A DNA stretch of 64,000 nt from Leptasterias polaris (GCA_037783415.1 JAZGTN010000058.1:7600001-7664000); one strand, 5' to 3'. Shown: positions 12,061 through 24,456, numbered from the stretch's first letter. Made by a program: numbers and translations. Notes: generated by a model from the letters alone, not told the origin.

Positions 12061-13552
12061 ACTCTAAACAGAATCAGGGACACTGGTTTACAAGAAGACA
12101 GATGACGCTGACGAAGTAAAACCTCGTCCAGTTCTCCCTATTGCCACTCGCCAAGCTGTCCTACGTAGCCTCCATGATGAGATGAGCCATCAAGTGACGA
12201 AACGCTTCTTCTGGCCAGGGTTACACACCGATGTGAAGAAGTACATCCAGACCTGCAGGAGATGTACTCTACAAAAACGTCCAGAGAATCAACGTTGCAT
12301 CGATCTCAACAGCATCCGAACAACACGCCCAATGGAGTTAGTCTGCATCGATTTTCTGAGTCTTGAGAGGTCTTCTGGCGGATACGAACACTTACTCGTG
12401 GTAACGGACCATTTCACTCGATATGGCAAAGCATATCCAACTAGAGACCAGAAAGCGACGACAGTGGCACGCATATTGTGGGAGAGATACATCTCAAACT
12501 ACGGTATTCCGGAACGCCTGCATTCCGACCAAGGGAAGTGCTTCGAGTCTGAAGTGATCCGTCAACTCTGTGCTGTTATGGGGATGTCCAAGAGCAAGAC
12601 GACACCATACCATCCCCAAGGCAACGGCATGACTGAGCGATTTAATCGTACCCTCCTATCAATGTTAGGCACCCTTGATCCAGTGAAGAAGGTGAATTGG
12701 GCATCGCACGTTGAGGTCATGACCCATGCCTACAATTGCAGCCTACATGAATCAACCGGCTACTCGCCCTTCTTTCTCATGTTCCAACGAGACGCAAGAT
12801 TACCAGTAGATGTGATGCTCCTATCACCAGACGGACAACCACAAGAAGCCAGTCGAAACTACAACTCATATGTCAAGACCCTACAGACGCGTATGCACAA
12901 GGCATTAGAGGAGGCTAGAGCTAACGCAGAGGAGGCCAGAACCAAACAGAGGCGGACATACGACATGAAGGTAAAGGAGAAGTCTATTCAAACAGGTGAC
13001 CATGTTCTAGTGCTGAACAAAACGCCCAGAGGGAAGTGCAAACTCAGAGACAATTGGGAACAAACACCATACGTCGTGGTACGCAAACACCAAGACATTC
13101 CAGTCTATGTTGTGAGGCAGCTTCACTCCAAGCGGTTGAGGACTCTTCATCGAAATATGTTGTCATTGTGTCCTTTTGACATCACTGATGGGACTGAGGG
13201 AACCACCACCGATGGAGAAGATCCTTCATTGCATCCTAAGTCTTCTGATGCAGAGTCAATTATCCCCCCACCACTGGAGTTCTGCAATGTTCCTGAGCAC
13301 GAGATGGTACCAGTCCCTCCACCACAAGAGCTTAGCGACGCGTACCTTGATGCGACTGAGGTGATACCACCCCCAATGAGCTATGGAGATCCTTCATCCG
13401 AGTTGAGCAGAGACGAGTTACTTTCTGCGCTGAGCGCATATGAAGGGTGCGAGGATTCATCAAGTTCGGAAGAAGCGACCTGGAAACCTGCAGACAAACG
13501 CCTTTCCAGGAGATCCATCAGACCCCCACAGAGATATGGAGATTGGATGTAG
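12061..13552 (+). CDS. Gypsy integrase, 5'-truncated pol remnant
   Basis: An open frame, usable from about 12061 and with the first ATG at 12182, encodes the integrase end of a Ty3/Gypsy pol. It has part of the H2C2 zinc region (CRRCTLQKR at about residue 30) and a D,D-35-E core: VCIDFLSLE, then HSDQGKCFES, then GMTERFNRTL. Next comes the basic C-terminal region with THLR-like spacing, then an acidic Ser/Pro-rich tail. Between SLHDE and the H2C2 cysteines the frame is shorter than usual, suggesting a small deletion. RT, RNase H and protease are missing upstream, where sequence of the 11-12 kb repeat abuts at about 12030-12060. No stop interrupts the remaining 1.4 kb. Confidence 0.85.
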
Positions 13553-13621
13553 CCTTGACCTGTAGGATGAAACTGTATGCATAATGAGGTTTAGTTTAAA
13601 TGTTGTTGAGGACAACAACAG

Positions 13622-13960
13622 ATTTTAAAAAAGGCGAGATTGTAGAGTAGTGGAATTTCACTTTGATTTTTATATCCTTCCATTTTATCTTGCAAAGTGG
13701 TTCCCCCTGAGTGACTGCTTTTTATAGGATGGGCTCCCCTGTGTAGCTCCCAGACTCGTTTATCACTTTTACCACATTTATTTAGTTCATGTTGCTAGGC
13801 GCACCAGTCTATTCTTTTGTGCTGCACTGCCCACATGTGCTTAGCAGGTCAGTGAGCAGTGAAACAGCAGTGAGTAAAGACCTACTTCAATTGTGTCTTG
13901 TAATTTCCCAAAACTCCAAAAGTTAGGACATCAAGTTTCCGTATTGCTCAATAATTCTGG
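13622..13960 (+). mobile_element. polypurine tract and probable 3' LTR start of the truncated Gypsy
   Basis: A purine run (aaaaaaggcgaga) ends at 13640 and is followed by tgtagagtagtgg, a normal LTR start with TG at 13641. With no 5' LTR in the window the LTR length cannot be measured, and the end given here is a guess. Confidence 0.5.
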
Positions 13961-16540
13961 TGAGTCTTTCTTTTAATTACTTTTTATTTGCATTGTATAA
14001 AATATGTATTTACTTTTTGTGCATCTTGTCATGAGATGTTGAGATTAGTTAAGTCTTGGGTGAATCTTAAATTCATTTTGATTTGCTTAGCCTATGGTGG
14101 TTTGAAGTATTTCAGCAGTGGTTGGAAATGATATACATGTAGTTTTGACTCTTTCCTTTGTCAAGCCAGCTGTTGTAAGTGTTGTATCAAACTTTCAGAG
14201 TGTGGAAACTATTTATTTGCCTTTGGTAGGTTTCCAAATAAAGTTTTGAAAGAATAGTCTTGTTCTGATTTTTATAAAAGTTACTGTTGAAAGTTGAGAG
14301 AACGTTGGAAAACTTGTAATTTAACCTAGAACTCTCCCCAAATTTATGAGTTATAGACCTAGTAAAGTTATTTTGTCAAGGCTAGATTTGCTGAGACACT
14401 AAGTATTTGAGTTGCTATCTATGCTATTTTCTAGGTTTAGTTTGGAGGCACGTTTATCTGTACCTTGACCAAACTTTTGTCTCATGAGTGAGCTTTTGTC
14501 AGTATGTCACTGGTCTTTAACTAAGTGTCAATGCTTTTTGACTAACTTGAGAAAGAAGAAGAGTTTTTGTAACCTTATAGTCTGAACTTACTTACATTGA
14601 TAAACCTTTCCAAGGTTCTAAATAGTATTTTCTAAAATTTAGTCTAAATGCTATGTATGTGAGAACCTGATTTCTTCAGTAAGGCCTACTGACCATGCCT
14701 TGCTGGTGCATCACTTTTCTCAGGATGTTTATTTAGAGATTTGCATACATAATGAGCTCCATAGGGTTGTGCAGCTTCTTCAAGTTTATGGCTGGTTTTT
14801 ATTACTTAATCCCCTGCCACCTTGGCTCCATAGGGTTGTGCAGCTTCTTCAAGTTTATGGCTGGTTTTTATTACTTAATCCCCTGCCACCTTGGCCAGTT
14901 CCTTTGTTATTTAGATTTGTTAGGTGTCTTGGAGGAATGATTTTCTCTGAAGTGTTCCCAGCCTAGTTTTATACAGGATAAATGTGTTGTACATAGTATA
15001 TTTCTAAATGCATATTTTCTTCACATTTATTTGTAACTTGTATCTTTAATCATTTTCTTTTTACATTTTTCTTTATTTACAGGCTATTCATGTATCTGTT
15101 TTGAATGTGCTTTACAGAGTAATTCGCTATTAGTGCTGTGTTGGTTTTTCCTTTTTTTTTTAAGTCTTGACTTTATCTTTGATAATATTTACTATGACTT
15201 AAATTGATTTGTCTGGGTGTTTCTACATCAGTATTCAAAGGTTTTAAATTAAAGTTCATTTTGTTGTTATGGTACAAATTTAGTGTTTTTGCCCCAGTTA
15301 TTTAAGGAAGATCTGCGACTCATCATTTAGACCCTTGGTCCTCACTGCAATTCCCGTAACTTTATTTAGTTTTATTTAAGTGATTCATTTTTCCGGGTTA
15401 CATTAGCAATTTGATAAATCCGTTCATTTTTGGTAGTTAGATAAAATCCTTTCGGTGTTAAAAAAGAAATGTGCTAACAATATTTGTTATGCAATATAAT
15501 GATTAAAGTGATTTTTGTCTAGTTCATATAATACCTCTGGGATATTGTACAAGTACATGTATTGCAGTATATTATGACCCTAACTAATCCATAAAAACAG
15601 CTTGCCAGCACCCAAGTCTTCCCAATGTATATGTAGCAATGTTTACTTCCTGACGCTGTCTAGCCTGGGCTGTCCCATGCCTACCACTATTTAAAGTATT
15701 GTGTTTTTCATTTAATGTACATTCAGAAAGGTTTTGGGTCATCTGGTCATGTACTACAATTCATGCATTTGTTTGCACATTATTCTTGTGACATGTAGGT
15801 GGGACTTGAAATAATTACATGTAGCCTTCTGTTGAATCTTTAGTGATTAGTCACCAATTAGACCATTTTGTAGCACTACATGTGCTAAATGTCTGATTGG
15901 TGTGAGGATAAATCAATGTTGTTATAGTTGGATTTATTATAGTTGGATTTATTATAGATGAATTACTGACAATAGATTATCCCCAAAAACCAACTTATCA
16001 GCATAGCACTGAATGCTTATTGATATTGTCCCGTACGTAACGGGGATGTCCCATGCGTAACGCTATGTAAGGTCTTATGTTTTTGATCTACGCAATGAAA
16101 AGTTTGAAGTATATACAAACATCATTCATATCTCTTTTTTATGTGTTATTCCTAATAGTGTCTAGGTAGGAAATGATGAGATAGTAAGCCTTTTGTTTAT
16201 TTTGTAGTTATTGGTCACTGGAGTGATTCTTTCGTAGCACCTTGCCGCATGTCCAACTGTGGTGTAGATGAATCCAGCCATTGTTTTTCTGCGCTTTTTG
16301 ACACTTTTTTCCCAGTAGTTTGTTTTCCTCATAAAACTAAGCTTTTATTTTACATTTATAATGCTTTTAAAATTCTTTTTGTAGAGGTACAATTGTCAAT
16401 GTCCCATAAGTACAACATCTGGTAGGCCTAATGACAAATATGTGGAAAAGTGCTTATTTCAGTATACCGGTACTTGAGTTTTTACCAACTGGTTGACACA
16501 TATTTCATGTTATTGTAGTGAAACCCTGGGCTGCGGCAAC
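13961..16540. other. T-rich spacer, possibly part of the LTR or its flank
   Basis: No coding exon is visible in 2.5 kb. The only internal structure I can see is the 69-bp tandem duplication at 14757-14894. Confidence 0.4.
14757..14894. repeat. perfect 69-bp tandem duplication
   Basis: The unit beginning ctccatagggttgtgcagc and ending ctgccaccttgg occurs twice head to tail with no visible differences. It is probably recent. Confidence 0.95.
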
Positions 16541-16544
16541 ACAG

Positions 16545-16825
16545 CTGAATAATAATAATGACCAATTTTTATATAGCGCTTTTCACACCCGAAAGGCGTC
16601 CCAAAGCGCTTCCCAAAGCGCTTCCAACATTATTATCCCTGGTCACTGGGCCATTATTTCATTCCTTAAACCATCTCAGCTCCCTGGGGAGTATACAGCC
16701 TGTGCAACAAATATGCGCTACTAGGCTAAATCAATCACAAGAACCATCTCTGCCCTCACAGGTACCCATATTACCCCTGGGTGGAGAGAAGCAATTATAG
16801 TTAAGTGTCTTGCTCAGGGACACAA
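16545..16825 (-). mobile_element. SINE copy, tRNA head missing
   Basis: It matches the SINE at 17985-18350 across its body: the AAT run, tatagcgcttttcacacc, the ctggtcactgggccatt block and acaggtaccc. It breaks off at ttgctcagggacacaa, before the tRNA-like head, where an A/C-rich tract follows. In the minus-strand sense it is 5' truncated. The cgcttcccaaag stretch is duplicated internally. Confidence 0.75.
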
Positions 16826-16899
16826 CAAAACAAAAAAACAAACAAAAAAAACATTGAAAAGAATATTATTTTAAAAGCAAGTTACACAAATAAAGATTC

Positions 16900-17455
16900 A
16901 AACAAATGAGTTTTTAAAAGTCCCTTGAAAATCTGAAGAGAGCCAGCTTGGCGAATATTAAGAGGTAAGTCATTCCATAATGAAGTTGAAGGCCATAAAA
17001 TTGTGTGGAAAAAGTAGTTTGCATGAGTAGGGATTGGCCAGCAGATCGGAGAGGACGAACAGGAATATATTTATGGAGAAGATCAGATATATAGTCAGGA
17101 GATAAGCCATGAAGAGCTTTGAAAGTGAGAAGATTTAACTTATAAACGATACGCAGTTTGATCGGGAGCCAGTGGAGTTCTTGTAAGATGAGAGTAATAT
17201 GTTGGGAACGAGGGGTGCGAGAGACGAGGCGAGCAGCGGTGTTGAACTCGTTGAATTTTAGAAAGTTCTCTATCTGACAGACCAATTAGAAGAGAATTGC
17301 AAGAGTCGAGTCTAGAAGTGACAAAGGCATGAACCAGTAAAAGAGTAGAATCATCATCAAGATGGAGTCGGATTCGACCTATTTTTCGAATTTGTAGAAG
17401 AGCAGATTTGCATATATGTGACCATCCACCACCAATGGGCTGTAAAGTTGACATT
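16900..17455 (-). mobile_element. LINE RT C-terminal fragment
   Basis: Two minus-strand frames carry typical C-terminal LINE RT sequence: HAFVTSRLDSCNSLLIGLSD and KIQRVQHRC in 17454-17140, then LPIKLRIVYKLNLLTFKALH in 17285-16914. A frameshift separates them. It is CR1/Jockey-like by these motifs. It is a different family from the LINE at 2.3-3.9 kb. Confidence 0.75.
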
Positions 17456-17465
17456 TTACTGTTAT

Positions 17466-17517
17466 GGGCTTAATGCATTTTTGGAAAGAGTGGGCTTAAT
17501 GCATTTTTGGAAAGAGT
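17466..17517. repeat. 26-bp tandem duplication
   Basis: gggcttaatgcatttttgg plus aaagagt occurs twice in tandem. Confidence 0.9.
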
Positions 17518-17984
17518 GTGTAATCAGCTTCAAAATGATACATCCACATTTAAATCAGACTTTTCTTAACGAAGTTATGATTTCTCAAAGCCACCTACTT
17601 TTTTATTCAGATTTCTCAAAAATGGGCTTTAAAGTTGAAAACCCAAACAATTTAATAGGCTCTGTAATGTACAATTAGATTACCATAGCAACCACTACTT
17701 TAGAAATGACCTATAAACACCAAAATTTCACCAACTAAAAATTGTATATCCAGTATTGCATATAAAAAATATTTTTTAATTTGGTAATTGTTTTGCATAA
17801 TTAATGAGTTTTTAATTATGCACGAATATTTGCAAGTTTGCCCTTACCCCATCAAAGTGGGTTCAGATGGGCTGAAAATTTTGTCAACCCTTGCTATCCA
17901 TGTTTTTTATGACATTTTCTGTAAATGTCAACCAAAAAGCTCTTTGAAGGATATCTTATCATTAAATTTAATATTTTTCCCCAA

Positions 17985-18350
17985 AATAATAATAATAATA
18001 ATATGGATTTATATCGCGCTTTATCACACCCAAGGGCGTCTCAAAGCGCTTCGAACATTATTATATTACCCCTGGTCACTGGGCCATTTATTTCATTCCT
18101 TAAACCATCTCAGCTCCCTGGGGAGTATACAGCCTGTGCTGCAATATATGCGCTACTAAGCTAAATCAATCACAAGAACCATCTCTGCCCTCACAGGTAC
18201 CCATTTTACCCCTGGGTGGAGAGAAGCAATTATAGTTAAGTGTCTTGCTCAGGGACACAAGTGTCACGACCGGGACTCGAACCCCCACTCTGCTGAACAG
18301 AAACACCAGAGCTTGAGTTCGGTGCTCTCAACCACTCGGCCACGACACGC
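17985..18350 (-). mobile_element. full-length tRNA-derived SINE (tRNA-Leu-like head)
   Basis: On the minus strand the element begins at about 18350 with a tRNA-like head. The A box is tggccgagtgg and the B box is ggttcgagtcc. The anticodon arm contains actcaagc, as in tRNA-Leu(CAA). A long variable arm lies between. The body follows and ends in an (TTA)n tail at 17985-18003. The head would give internal Pol III promoter function. It is not a functional tRNA gene, because the acceptor ends pair poorly and the SINE body is attached. Confidence 0.8.
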
Positions 18351-18481
18351 CAAAATACCTAATTTTAGTATTTTTTCCCGGTTTTTGTTTTAAAAAAATA
18401 AAAAATAATTATATATCATGTTTTTAAGGGTTCAGGTACTTTTTGTAACACAAAACTCCATTTCTAGAGCTCTTTGTAAGT

Positions 18482-18842
18482 TTATAAGGAATAAATCGAG
18501 TAAAACTTTAGGCAGGAACACATTGGAAGATTGCAAATACAACAACAAGTAAATGCGACGTTATGACAGTTCAAGTCATCCATTGATGGGCCAGGCTCAA
18601 CTGTCTTGTCAACTGGTGATGGCAAAGGACATGTAATGTCTGCCCGATGATCCTGAGCACAGAACTGGCGGATGTTCTTAAATAAATACGATGCACGCTC
18701 GTGTAGCAACCCGGGTGGTGACAGAGAAGCTGGCAGCTGTAGGGGAGGTAAAACGTCTGGGTCTTTAAGAAGCTGATATTCATGCTCTTCACTGTCAGCA
18801 TACTGCTTGTAGAACACCTTACCAGGTTGTTCGTGATCAAAC
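18482..18842 (-). CDS. isolated 3' exon candidate, unknown protein
   Basis: A good acceptor on the minus strand (cctattttatag, followed by gtttgatcacg) opens a 120-codon frame that ends in a stop at 18482. The peptide starts FDHEQPGKVFYKQYADSEEH, is Pro-rich in the middle (LPPLQLPASLSPPG), and ends with a Cys cluster (CCCICNLPMCSC). I do not recognise the family. Further exons would have to lie upstream on the minus strand, yet the next 4 kb is satellite. It may be a stranded exon. Confidence 0.35.
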
Positions 18843-19099
18843 CTATAAAATAGGGGTACAAATAAGTACATTATTTATTTTATCAATCTAAATTTTGTGT
18901 ACACCAGAGGAATGAGATACTTGTGCATTTTTGATAGATTTTTTTTTTTTTACTGTTATCCTTGATTGGGTTAAAACAAAATTGTAGAGCGAGATTTCAA
19001 CATGCAACCTCCAGGTTGATGTGCTGGTTCTCCATCAATTGATGCATTTTACTACCCTGATGACGACACTTTAGCGCTATTTTGTCAATAACCAATATA

Positions 19100-19670
19100 T
19101 AATTATATATACGACAAAAAATTATCTCGCCAAGTTGACTTACAAAAAATAAGAAGTCGACTTACCGAGATAAATTATCTAACAAAGACAACTTACAAAA
19201 CGCAAGAAGTCGATCTACCGAGATATCTAACCATTTCAATGAACAAAACTCGAAGTCGACTTACCGGAGATACGTTATCTTACAAAGATCTCACAAAAAA
19301 CAAAAAGTCGATCTACCGAGATAAATTATAACCAAAAGACTTATAAAACTCAAGAAGTCAACCTACCTAGACAAATTATTTCGCCAAGATGATCAACTTA
19401 CACATATCAAGAAGTCGACTTACGTTGACTTATCTCAGTCACGACTTATAATTTTTTGTAAGTCATCTTGGCGAGATCATTTGTTGTCGGTCAGTCGACT
19501 TCTTGATTACGTAAGTTGTCCTCGCGAGATAACTTATCTTCGTAAGTCGTCTTCTTTATCGTAAGTCGTCTTGGCGAGGTAATTTATTATGATGAGTCGT
19601 CTTCTTGATTATTATAAGTCTTGACCCGATATTTTATGTCGCAAAATCTACTTTTATTTACCACAGAAAA
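19100..19670. repeat. inverted array of 45-60 bp units
   Basis: The left half holds repeated units close to agtcgacttaccgagataa and atcttacaaa. The right half (19435-19665) holds the reverse complements, such as taagtcgtcttggcgaga. The whole block can fold back on itself, and each arm is itself a small tandem array. Confidence 0.7.
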
Positions 19671-19679
19671 GTCGACCTG

Positions 19680-20730
19680 ATGCAATACATTATCTGGTTT
19701 TCTTGAGAAGTGGGATAGCACTCATGGAGCCCGTATGTCTCGTACGGGCTCCCCACACACACACACACACACATACTTACACAATGGCACTTACGGGGCA
19801 CTGGATTGTGGGGTACCTATGTAAGTATGGCGGCTACTTATGGGCCCCTGGTTATGGGGTATTTCAAAGTACCCCACAGAGTTGGTTTAGTTTTCCAAAC
19901 ATTAGCTACATGTATAAGGCAAAATGACATTTGCACATCCACAGGGAAAAAACATGCTTAATAAAAATATGTAAAATATACCAATATGATTTTTCTTTTT
20001 GACAGCAAGTGAATAATAATCTCAAGCTTCCTGTGAAACATGCACATGGTGTGCTGCCAGGCCAGAACTTTAAAACTTTAACAAACTTGCAACAATTAAG
20101 AAGGGACTCCTTCATCAATGTCTACAGCAATACTGTGGATACAAATAAGCACTCCCATGCATATTTTTGTTAGAATAGTAAGGTTCCTTTATTTATTTCA
20201 ATTTTCTTTTTCTAATAAAGATAACTTGTATACATTGATTGTAAAAGTCTGATTTCAAAACTGCTCTTAACATGGTAAATATGAAGAAGACGTGCATTAA
20301 AACAACCAGCGACAGTCCAGTGAAAGGAAGTCTGTGTAGTCTTATCATTACATTATATTATGTCCAGTGCTAAATTTCCAAGATTGAAATTAACTCTCCA
20401 AAAGTACAACAAACCAATAGAGCCACTACATATCGAGTCCTTATAATGAAACTGAAGTCCTTCATTCTCCAAAGATCACTAAAAATTGTGTTCCTCTCTT
20501 TTTCTAAAAAAGATTACAACTGGAGTTGAGTTTAATAGCTGATTATATGCCACATTTGAATTACCACAGTGATTACACAAATTTGACAAAATAATATTTC
20601 AGCCTCCCCCTCCAAGCCCAACCCAGACTTTTCATGGAACGCCATCATCAACTTATCCAGCTAAAAACAAAATGTGTACTCAATGAATGATTAAATCAAA
20701 AAATGCTTCTATTGCTGCTAAACTTCAAAT
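19680..20730. other. spacer without a recognised gene
   Basis: It contains a short (CA)n run near 19755. No exon can be supported. Confidence 0.4.
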
Positions 20731-20734
20731 AATC

Positions 20735-21670
20735 AAATAAAACCTTGCATTCAACCATTTACAAGCAAAATATGGCTTCTTGCTTGACTAGTTTTTATCC
20801 TGTAAAAAATAAAAAACATGCAATCAACTTTTTTCAAGCAAGCAAAATATTGCTTCTTTTGCTCAACTTGTTTTCATCACATAAAAATTTAAAACTTGCA
20901 TTCAACCATTTACAAGTATGTAAAATATTGCGTCTTTTGCTCAACTTGTTTTTATCCTGTAAAAAAACACACCATGCAATCAACTAATTAAAAGTAAGCA
21001 AAATATGGCTTCTTTTGTGTAACTTGTTTTTATCACATAAACAATAAAAACTTGCATTCAACCATTTACAAGTTTGTAAAGTAGTCCTTATTTTGCTTAA
21101 CATGTTTTTATCCTGTAAAAAAATAAAATCATGCACTCAACCATTTACAAGTAAGCAAAATATGGCTTCTTTTACTTCACTTGTTTTTATCCCATAACAA
21201 AACAAAACAAAAACCATTTACAAGTAGGCAAAATATGGCTTCTTATGCTTCACTTGTTTTTATCCCATAACAAAACAAAACAAAACAAAAACCATTTACA
21301 AGGCAAAATATGGCTTCTTTGCTTCACTTGTTTTTATCCCATAACAAAACAAAAACCATTTACAAGTAGGCAAAATATGGCTTCTTTTGCTTCACCTGTT
21401 TTTATCCCATAACAAAACAAAAACCATTTACAAGTAGGCAAAATATGGCTTCTTTTGCTTCACTTGTTTTGCTTATCTTGTTTCTTTCCAGTCATAAAAT
21501 AAATAAAATAAATAATACAACCTTGTAATCAACCATGTACAAGGCAGCATAACATTGCTTCTGTTGATAAACTTGTGACCATGCACTAAAATATTTATAA
21601 GTATTCAAAAATAAAACAACACCCCTTTACAAGTCGGTAAAATATTGCTTTTTTCCAAAACATATTTTTA
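20735..21670. repeat. minisatellite, units of about 60-95 bp
   Basis: About ten diverged units built around accatttacaagtaggcaa, aatatggcttcttttgc and cacttgtttttatccc, separated by variable A-rich linkers (such as ataacaaaacaaaaacc). The unit shortens towards 21400, where three near-identical copies stand in a row. Confidence 0.85.
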
Positions 21671-21689
21671 TCCAGTTTTTAATCCAGAA

Positions 21690-22515
21690 GGCAACTCGAC
21701 AAAGCCAGCATGAATCTGATTTGCTTTCTTAAGTTATATCTTACTTTTTAATAAAATAGATCAGTACCATTAACTATTTCAGTCAAAACAGGGTTTCTGT
21801 GAATTTTTTGCTGAACTCTTTCCTTTCCAGTTCAATAGTAAATAAAACCAATTATGCAATACAAATTAGACCATAAAATTAAACACACAAAAATTAAATT
21901 AAATTAAATTAAACAAAATGAAATGAATAAATAACTATATTTTCAAAAATATGTATGTTTTACATATAAATATATATATATAAAAAAACTTTCACCTCCC
22001 CCACCCTCTATACTATTATCTTTGTCTCTTTTCTTGAGTAAATGTAACTCTTACAAGATAGCCTTATTTCTTATCTAGTTCCAAACTAAATAAAACAATC
22101 CAAACTTTAAACAAATTCTTACAATGTAAAGTGAGACCATCATTCACTAAAGACATGCTCTGGACTCTGTAGCCTTTAGTAGCGTGTTCTTTGCTATTGA
22201 TTAATTTAAATGAATGGACTAAATGGAAATTTGGCTACTTTGCCTTTTGGTAAGTAAATAAGAAGAGGGCAATTACTTGTGCCAAATAATTTATAATGCA
22301 CTTGGTTTTGGTTGAATTAGTTAGCTTGCAACTGCGATGTGCCTATTAGCTGTGTACTACTGCCAAACAGCACACCACAGCAACAGGAGCCCTAAGAAAG
22401 TAATGCAAGTGCTAAATGGTCCTCTCTAAAAGATAAGAGCGCTAGGTGTCAATTATAATACATACACTCTGGTGCTGGTTAAACTGCTGCTTCATCCATG
22501 AGTCGAAAATAAAAT
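21690..22515. other. AT-rich spacer
   Basis: A (TAAAT)n-like tract lies near 21890-21910 and a TATATA run near 21970. No gene is seen. Confidence 0.4.
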
Positions 22516-22517
22516 AA

Positions 22518-22870
22518 ATGAGAGATCGAGTGTGTGTGCAGTCAACTTTTATATACACGTGCGGGATCGAGTGGAGTCGGAGAAACGCACCTGGCGTTGC
22601 GTAACGAAAGGAATGCATGAGGACCGCCTGAGCGATTTAATGGAACAAAGAAAAATACTGAAAGGTCTACTACATCAGCCTCCCCCTATACTGTTGGAGG
22701 CAGAAAAAAAAATGAGAGATCGAGTGTGTGTGCAGTCAACTTTTATATACACGTGCGGGATCGAGTGGAGTCGGAGAAACGCACCTGGCGTTGCGTAACG
22801 AAAGGAATGCATGAGGACCGCCTGAGCGATTTAATGGAACAAAGAAAAATACTGAAAGGTCTACTACAAG
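22518..22870. repeat. tandem duplication, 194-bp period
   Basis: The block beginning atgagagatcgagtgtgtgtg and ending ctgaaaggtctactaca occurs at 22518 and 22712, essentially identical. An 88-codon frame crosses the junction but simply repeats itself, so it is not a gene. Confidence 0.9.
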
Positions 22871-23002
22871 CCCTCCTCCATACAAAAAATTAAAAAAAAT
22901 AAAAATTTATAAATAAAAAGAAAGTGCTTTTTAAATATGAAAAAGTCTCCAGTTGCAGGTAGGTCGAAACAACTTTACATGTCAACATATGTTGCACATT
23001 TA

Positions 23003-23232
23003 CTACTTCTTACTTTTATCTCTCTTATTTGCATCGATGATTGTGTTGACCTTGTATTTTATGTCACGCCAAGATCTACTATTTAGGTTTGGCTGAGATT
23101 CTTGTATGCAGGCTTCACATGCAGACTTTCCCGGACTTGCTTCATTTTTAATGAAAGAGTGAAGCCGCTGCCATACACACTGAGTTTCTTGTTTGCTCCA
23201 TGGCCTTCGACCCTGCTGTTTTGGGGGAGGAC
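23003..23232 (-). CDS. finger/recombinase-like gene: terminal exon G
   Basis: This is the last exon of the long minus-strand gene whose other exons lie at 23.8-57.9 kb. The acceptor is ttattttcttag, and the exon starts at 23232. It reads in phase 1 as GPPPKQQGRRPWSKQET, then PGKSACEACIQ, then SWRDIKYKVNTI, and ends with a basic KRDKSKK tail and TAG. The Trp-Ser-Lys...Pro-Gly-Lys...Cys-x2-Cys...Trp-Arg-Asp-Ile pattern is what I recall from the C-termini of a multicopy finger protein family in fish and invertebrates. Joining it straight to exon E keeps the frame. The candidate exon at 23431-23456 does not keep the frame at its 3' side. Confidence 0.65.
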
Positions 23233-23430
23233 CTAAGAAAATAATATTTAACATAACAATAACATTAAAACATGAAACTTTGTAATTAAGAACATTAAAC
23301 AATCATTCCTGTGCATTACGCAACAGGATGATTTTGCTACAATGTAGTCTGTTATTTTTGGCTGGTAGACTTGATGCAAATGAAAACACAAAGCAAACTT
23401 CTCAACATCAATAATCGTTGTGACAGGTAC

Positions 23431-23456
23431 CATTCCCTTAGGCTGTGGCCCAAGGT
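23431..23456 (-). CDS. cryptic or alternative micro-exon F
   Basis: It is flanked by a plausible acceptor (acttttcag) and donor (gtacct) on the minus strand and would read DLGPQPKGM after a phase-1 exon. Its length (26 nt) leaves phase 0 while exon G needs phase 1, so it cannot be a simple constitutive exon. Confidence 0.25.
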
Positions 23457-23781
23457 CTGAAAAGTTATATAGTTTTTAGTTATTTAAGTGCACCTCTCGG
23501 CTTTACTTCAAAACCACGATGAAGTTCAAAATACAATATGACAACACCCGTTTGTTCGTTTTGTCAAATGTTGATCACTTCCTACGATTTTTCATTTCAT
23601 CATCCTGAAATTATGATTCATAGAAAATGTCTTTTTACATGTTAAATTTGTAATGTTTAACCCTCATTTTGCCCATAAGCCCAAGCTTTCAAACTCATGC
23701 ATAAAATGGAATTTTTGGGGGGTAAAGTTGTTCTGTCACTCAACATATAAACAAAAACCACAGATTTCAATTTACATTTAC

Positions 23782-23808
23782 CTGGTGGGATGTTTTCACT
23801 GTCATGAT
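23782..23808 (-). CDS. finger/recombinase-like gene: micro-exon E (27 nt)
   Basis: Bounded by an acceptor (tttaccaacag) and a donor (gtaaat), phase 1 on both sides. It reads DHDSENIPP and then joins exon G. Symmetric phase means it can be skipped without loss of frame. Confidence 0.5.
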
Positions 23809-24456
23809 CTGTTGGTAAACCAAAACAAAGAATGGTAAAGGAATTTTGAGATACCAAGGTCGCATTTGTTAACACAACTGAATATGATTACTAATGTGGT
23901 AATATGATGTCAAAGGTGAATATTATACAAATATTGAATGCTTGGGAATGCATTTTCTCAGAATAGAATCATGAGGTGAAATTGGAGGGCCAGATTTCAC
24001 CAAGTGATTATATTCTGAGTAAATGCACGAACAAAACGCTTTTAACATTTGTTTTATATACACCTCACACATAGATCTAATTGTCGTTTGAAGTTTTGTT
24101 CACAATAAACACAACATAGACACAGAAACTTGCCACAACACAAATTCTAAAAAAACACTTGCAAATAATGTTGACGACTCAATAATTGATAGTATGACGG
24201 TAAATGCCAAATAACCTTGTTCCCCATGACATAGCCTTGCCTTAATGTTTGGACAAACGGGCGGGAATGATTGTTTTGGGAATGATGGTGGGATTTAAGC
24301 CTCACCAGTTAATTATTACCACCCAATTTTTAGTTCTTAACTGTGATCACCAGTCATTGGGCCACAAATTCAACAAATGCAGACAGACAACTCAAACAAT
24401 TGCATAACACGTAATTCCCTCTATCTTTAGGGCTGGGGAAAAATTTTAAGACATAC

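Noticed and set aside
18262..18350. Functional tRNA gene on the minus strand
   Set aside because: It is the head of a SINE: the body and AAT tail follow directly and a headless copy lies 1.4 kb away.
22532..22798. 88-codon frame with repeated CVQSTFIYTCG
   Set aside because: It spans the 194-bp tandem duplication and repeats itself; a by-product of the duplication.
23431..23456. Constitutive exon F of the finger/recombinase-like gene
   Set aside because: It leaves phase 0 where the next exon needs phase 1; E to G directly is in frame.
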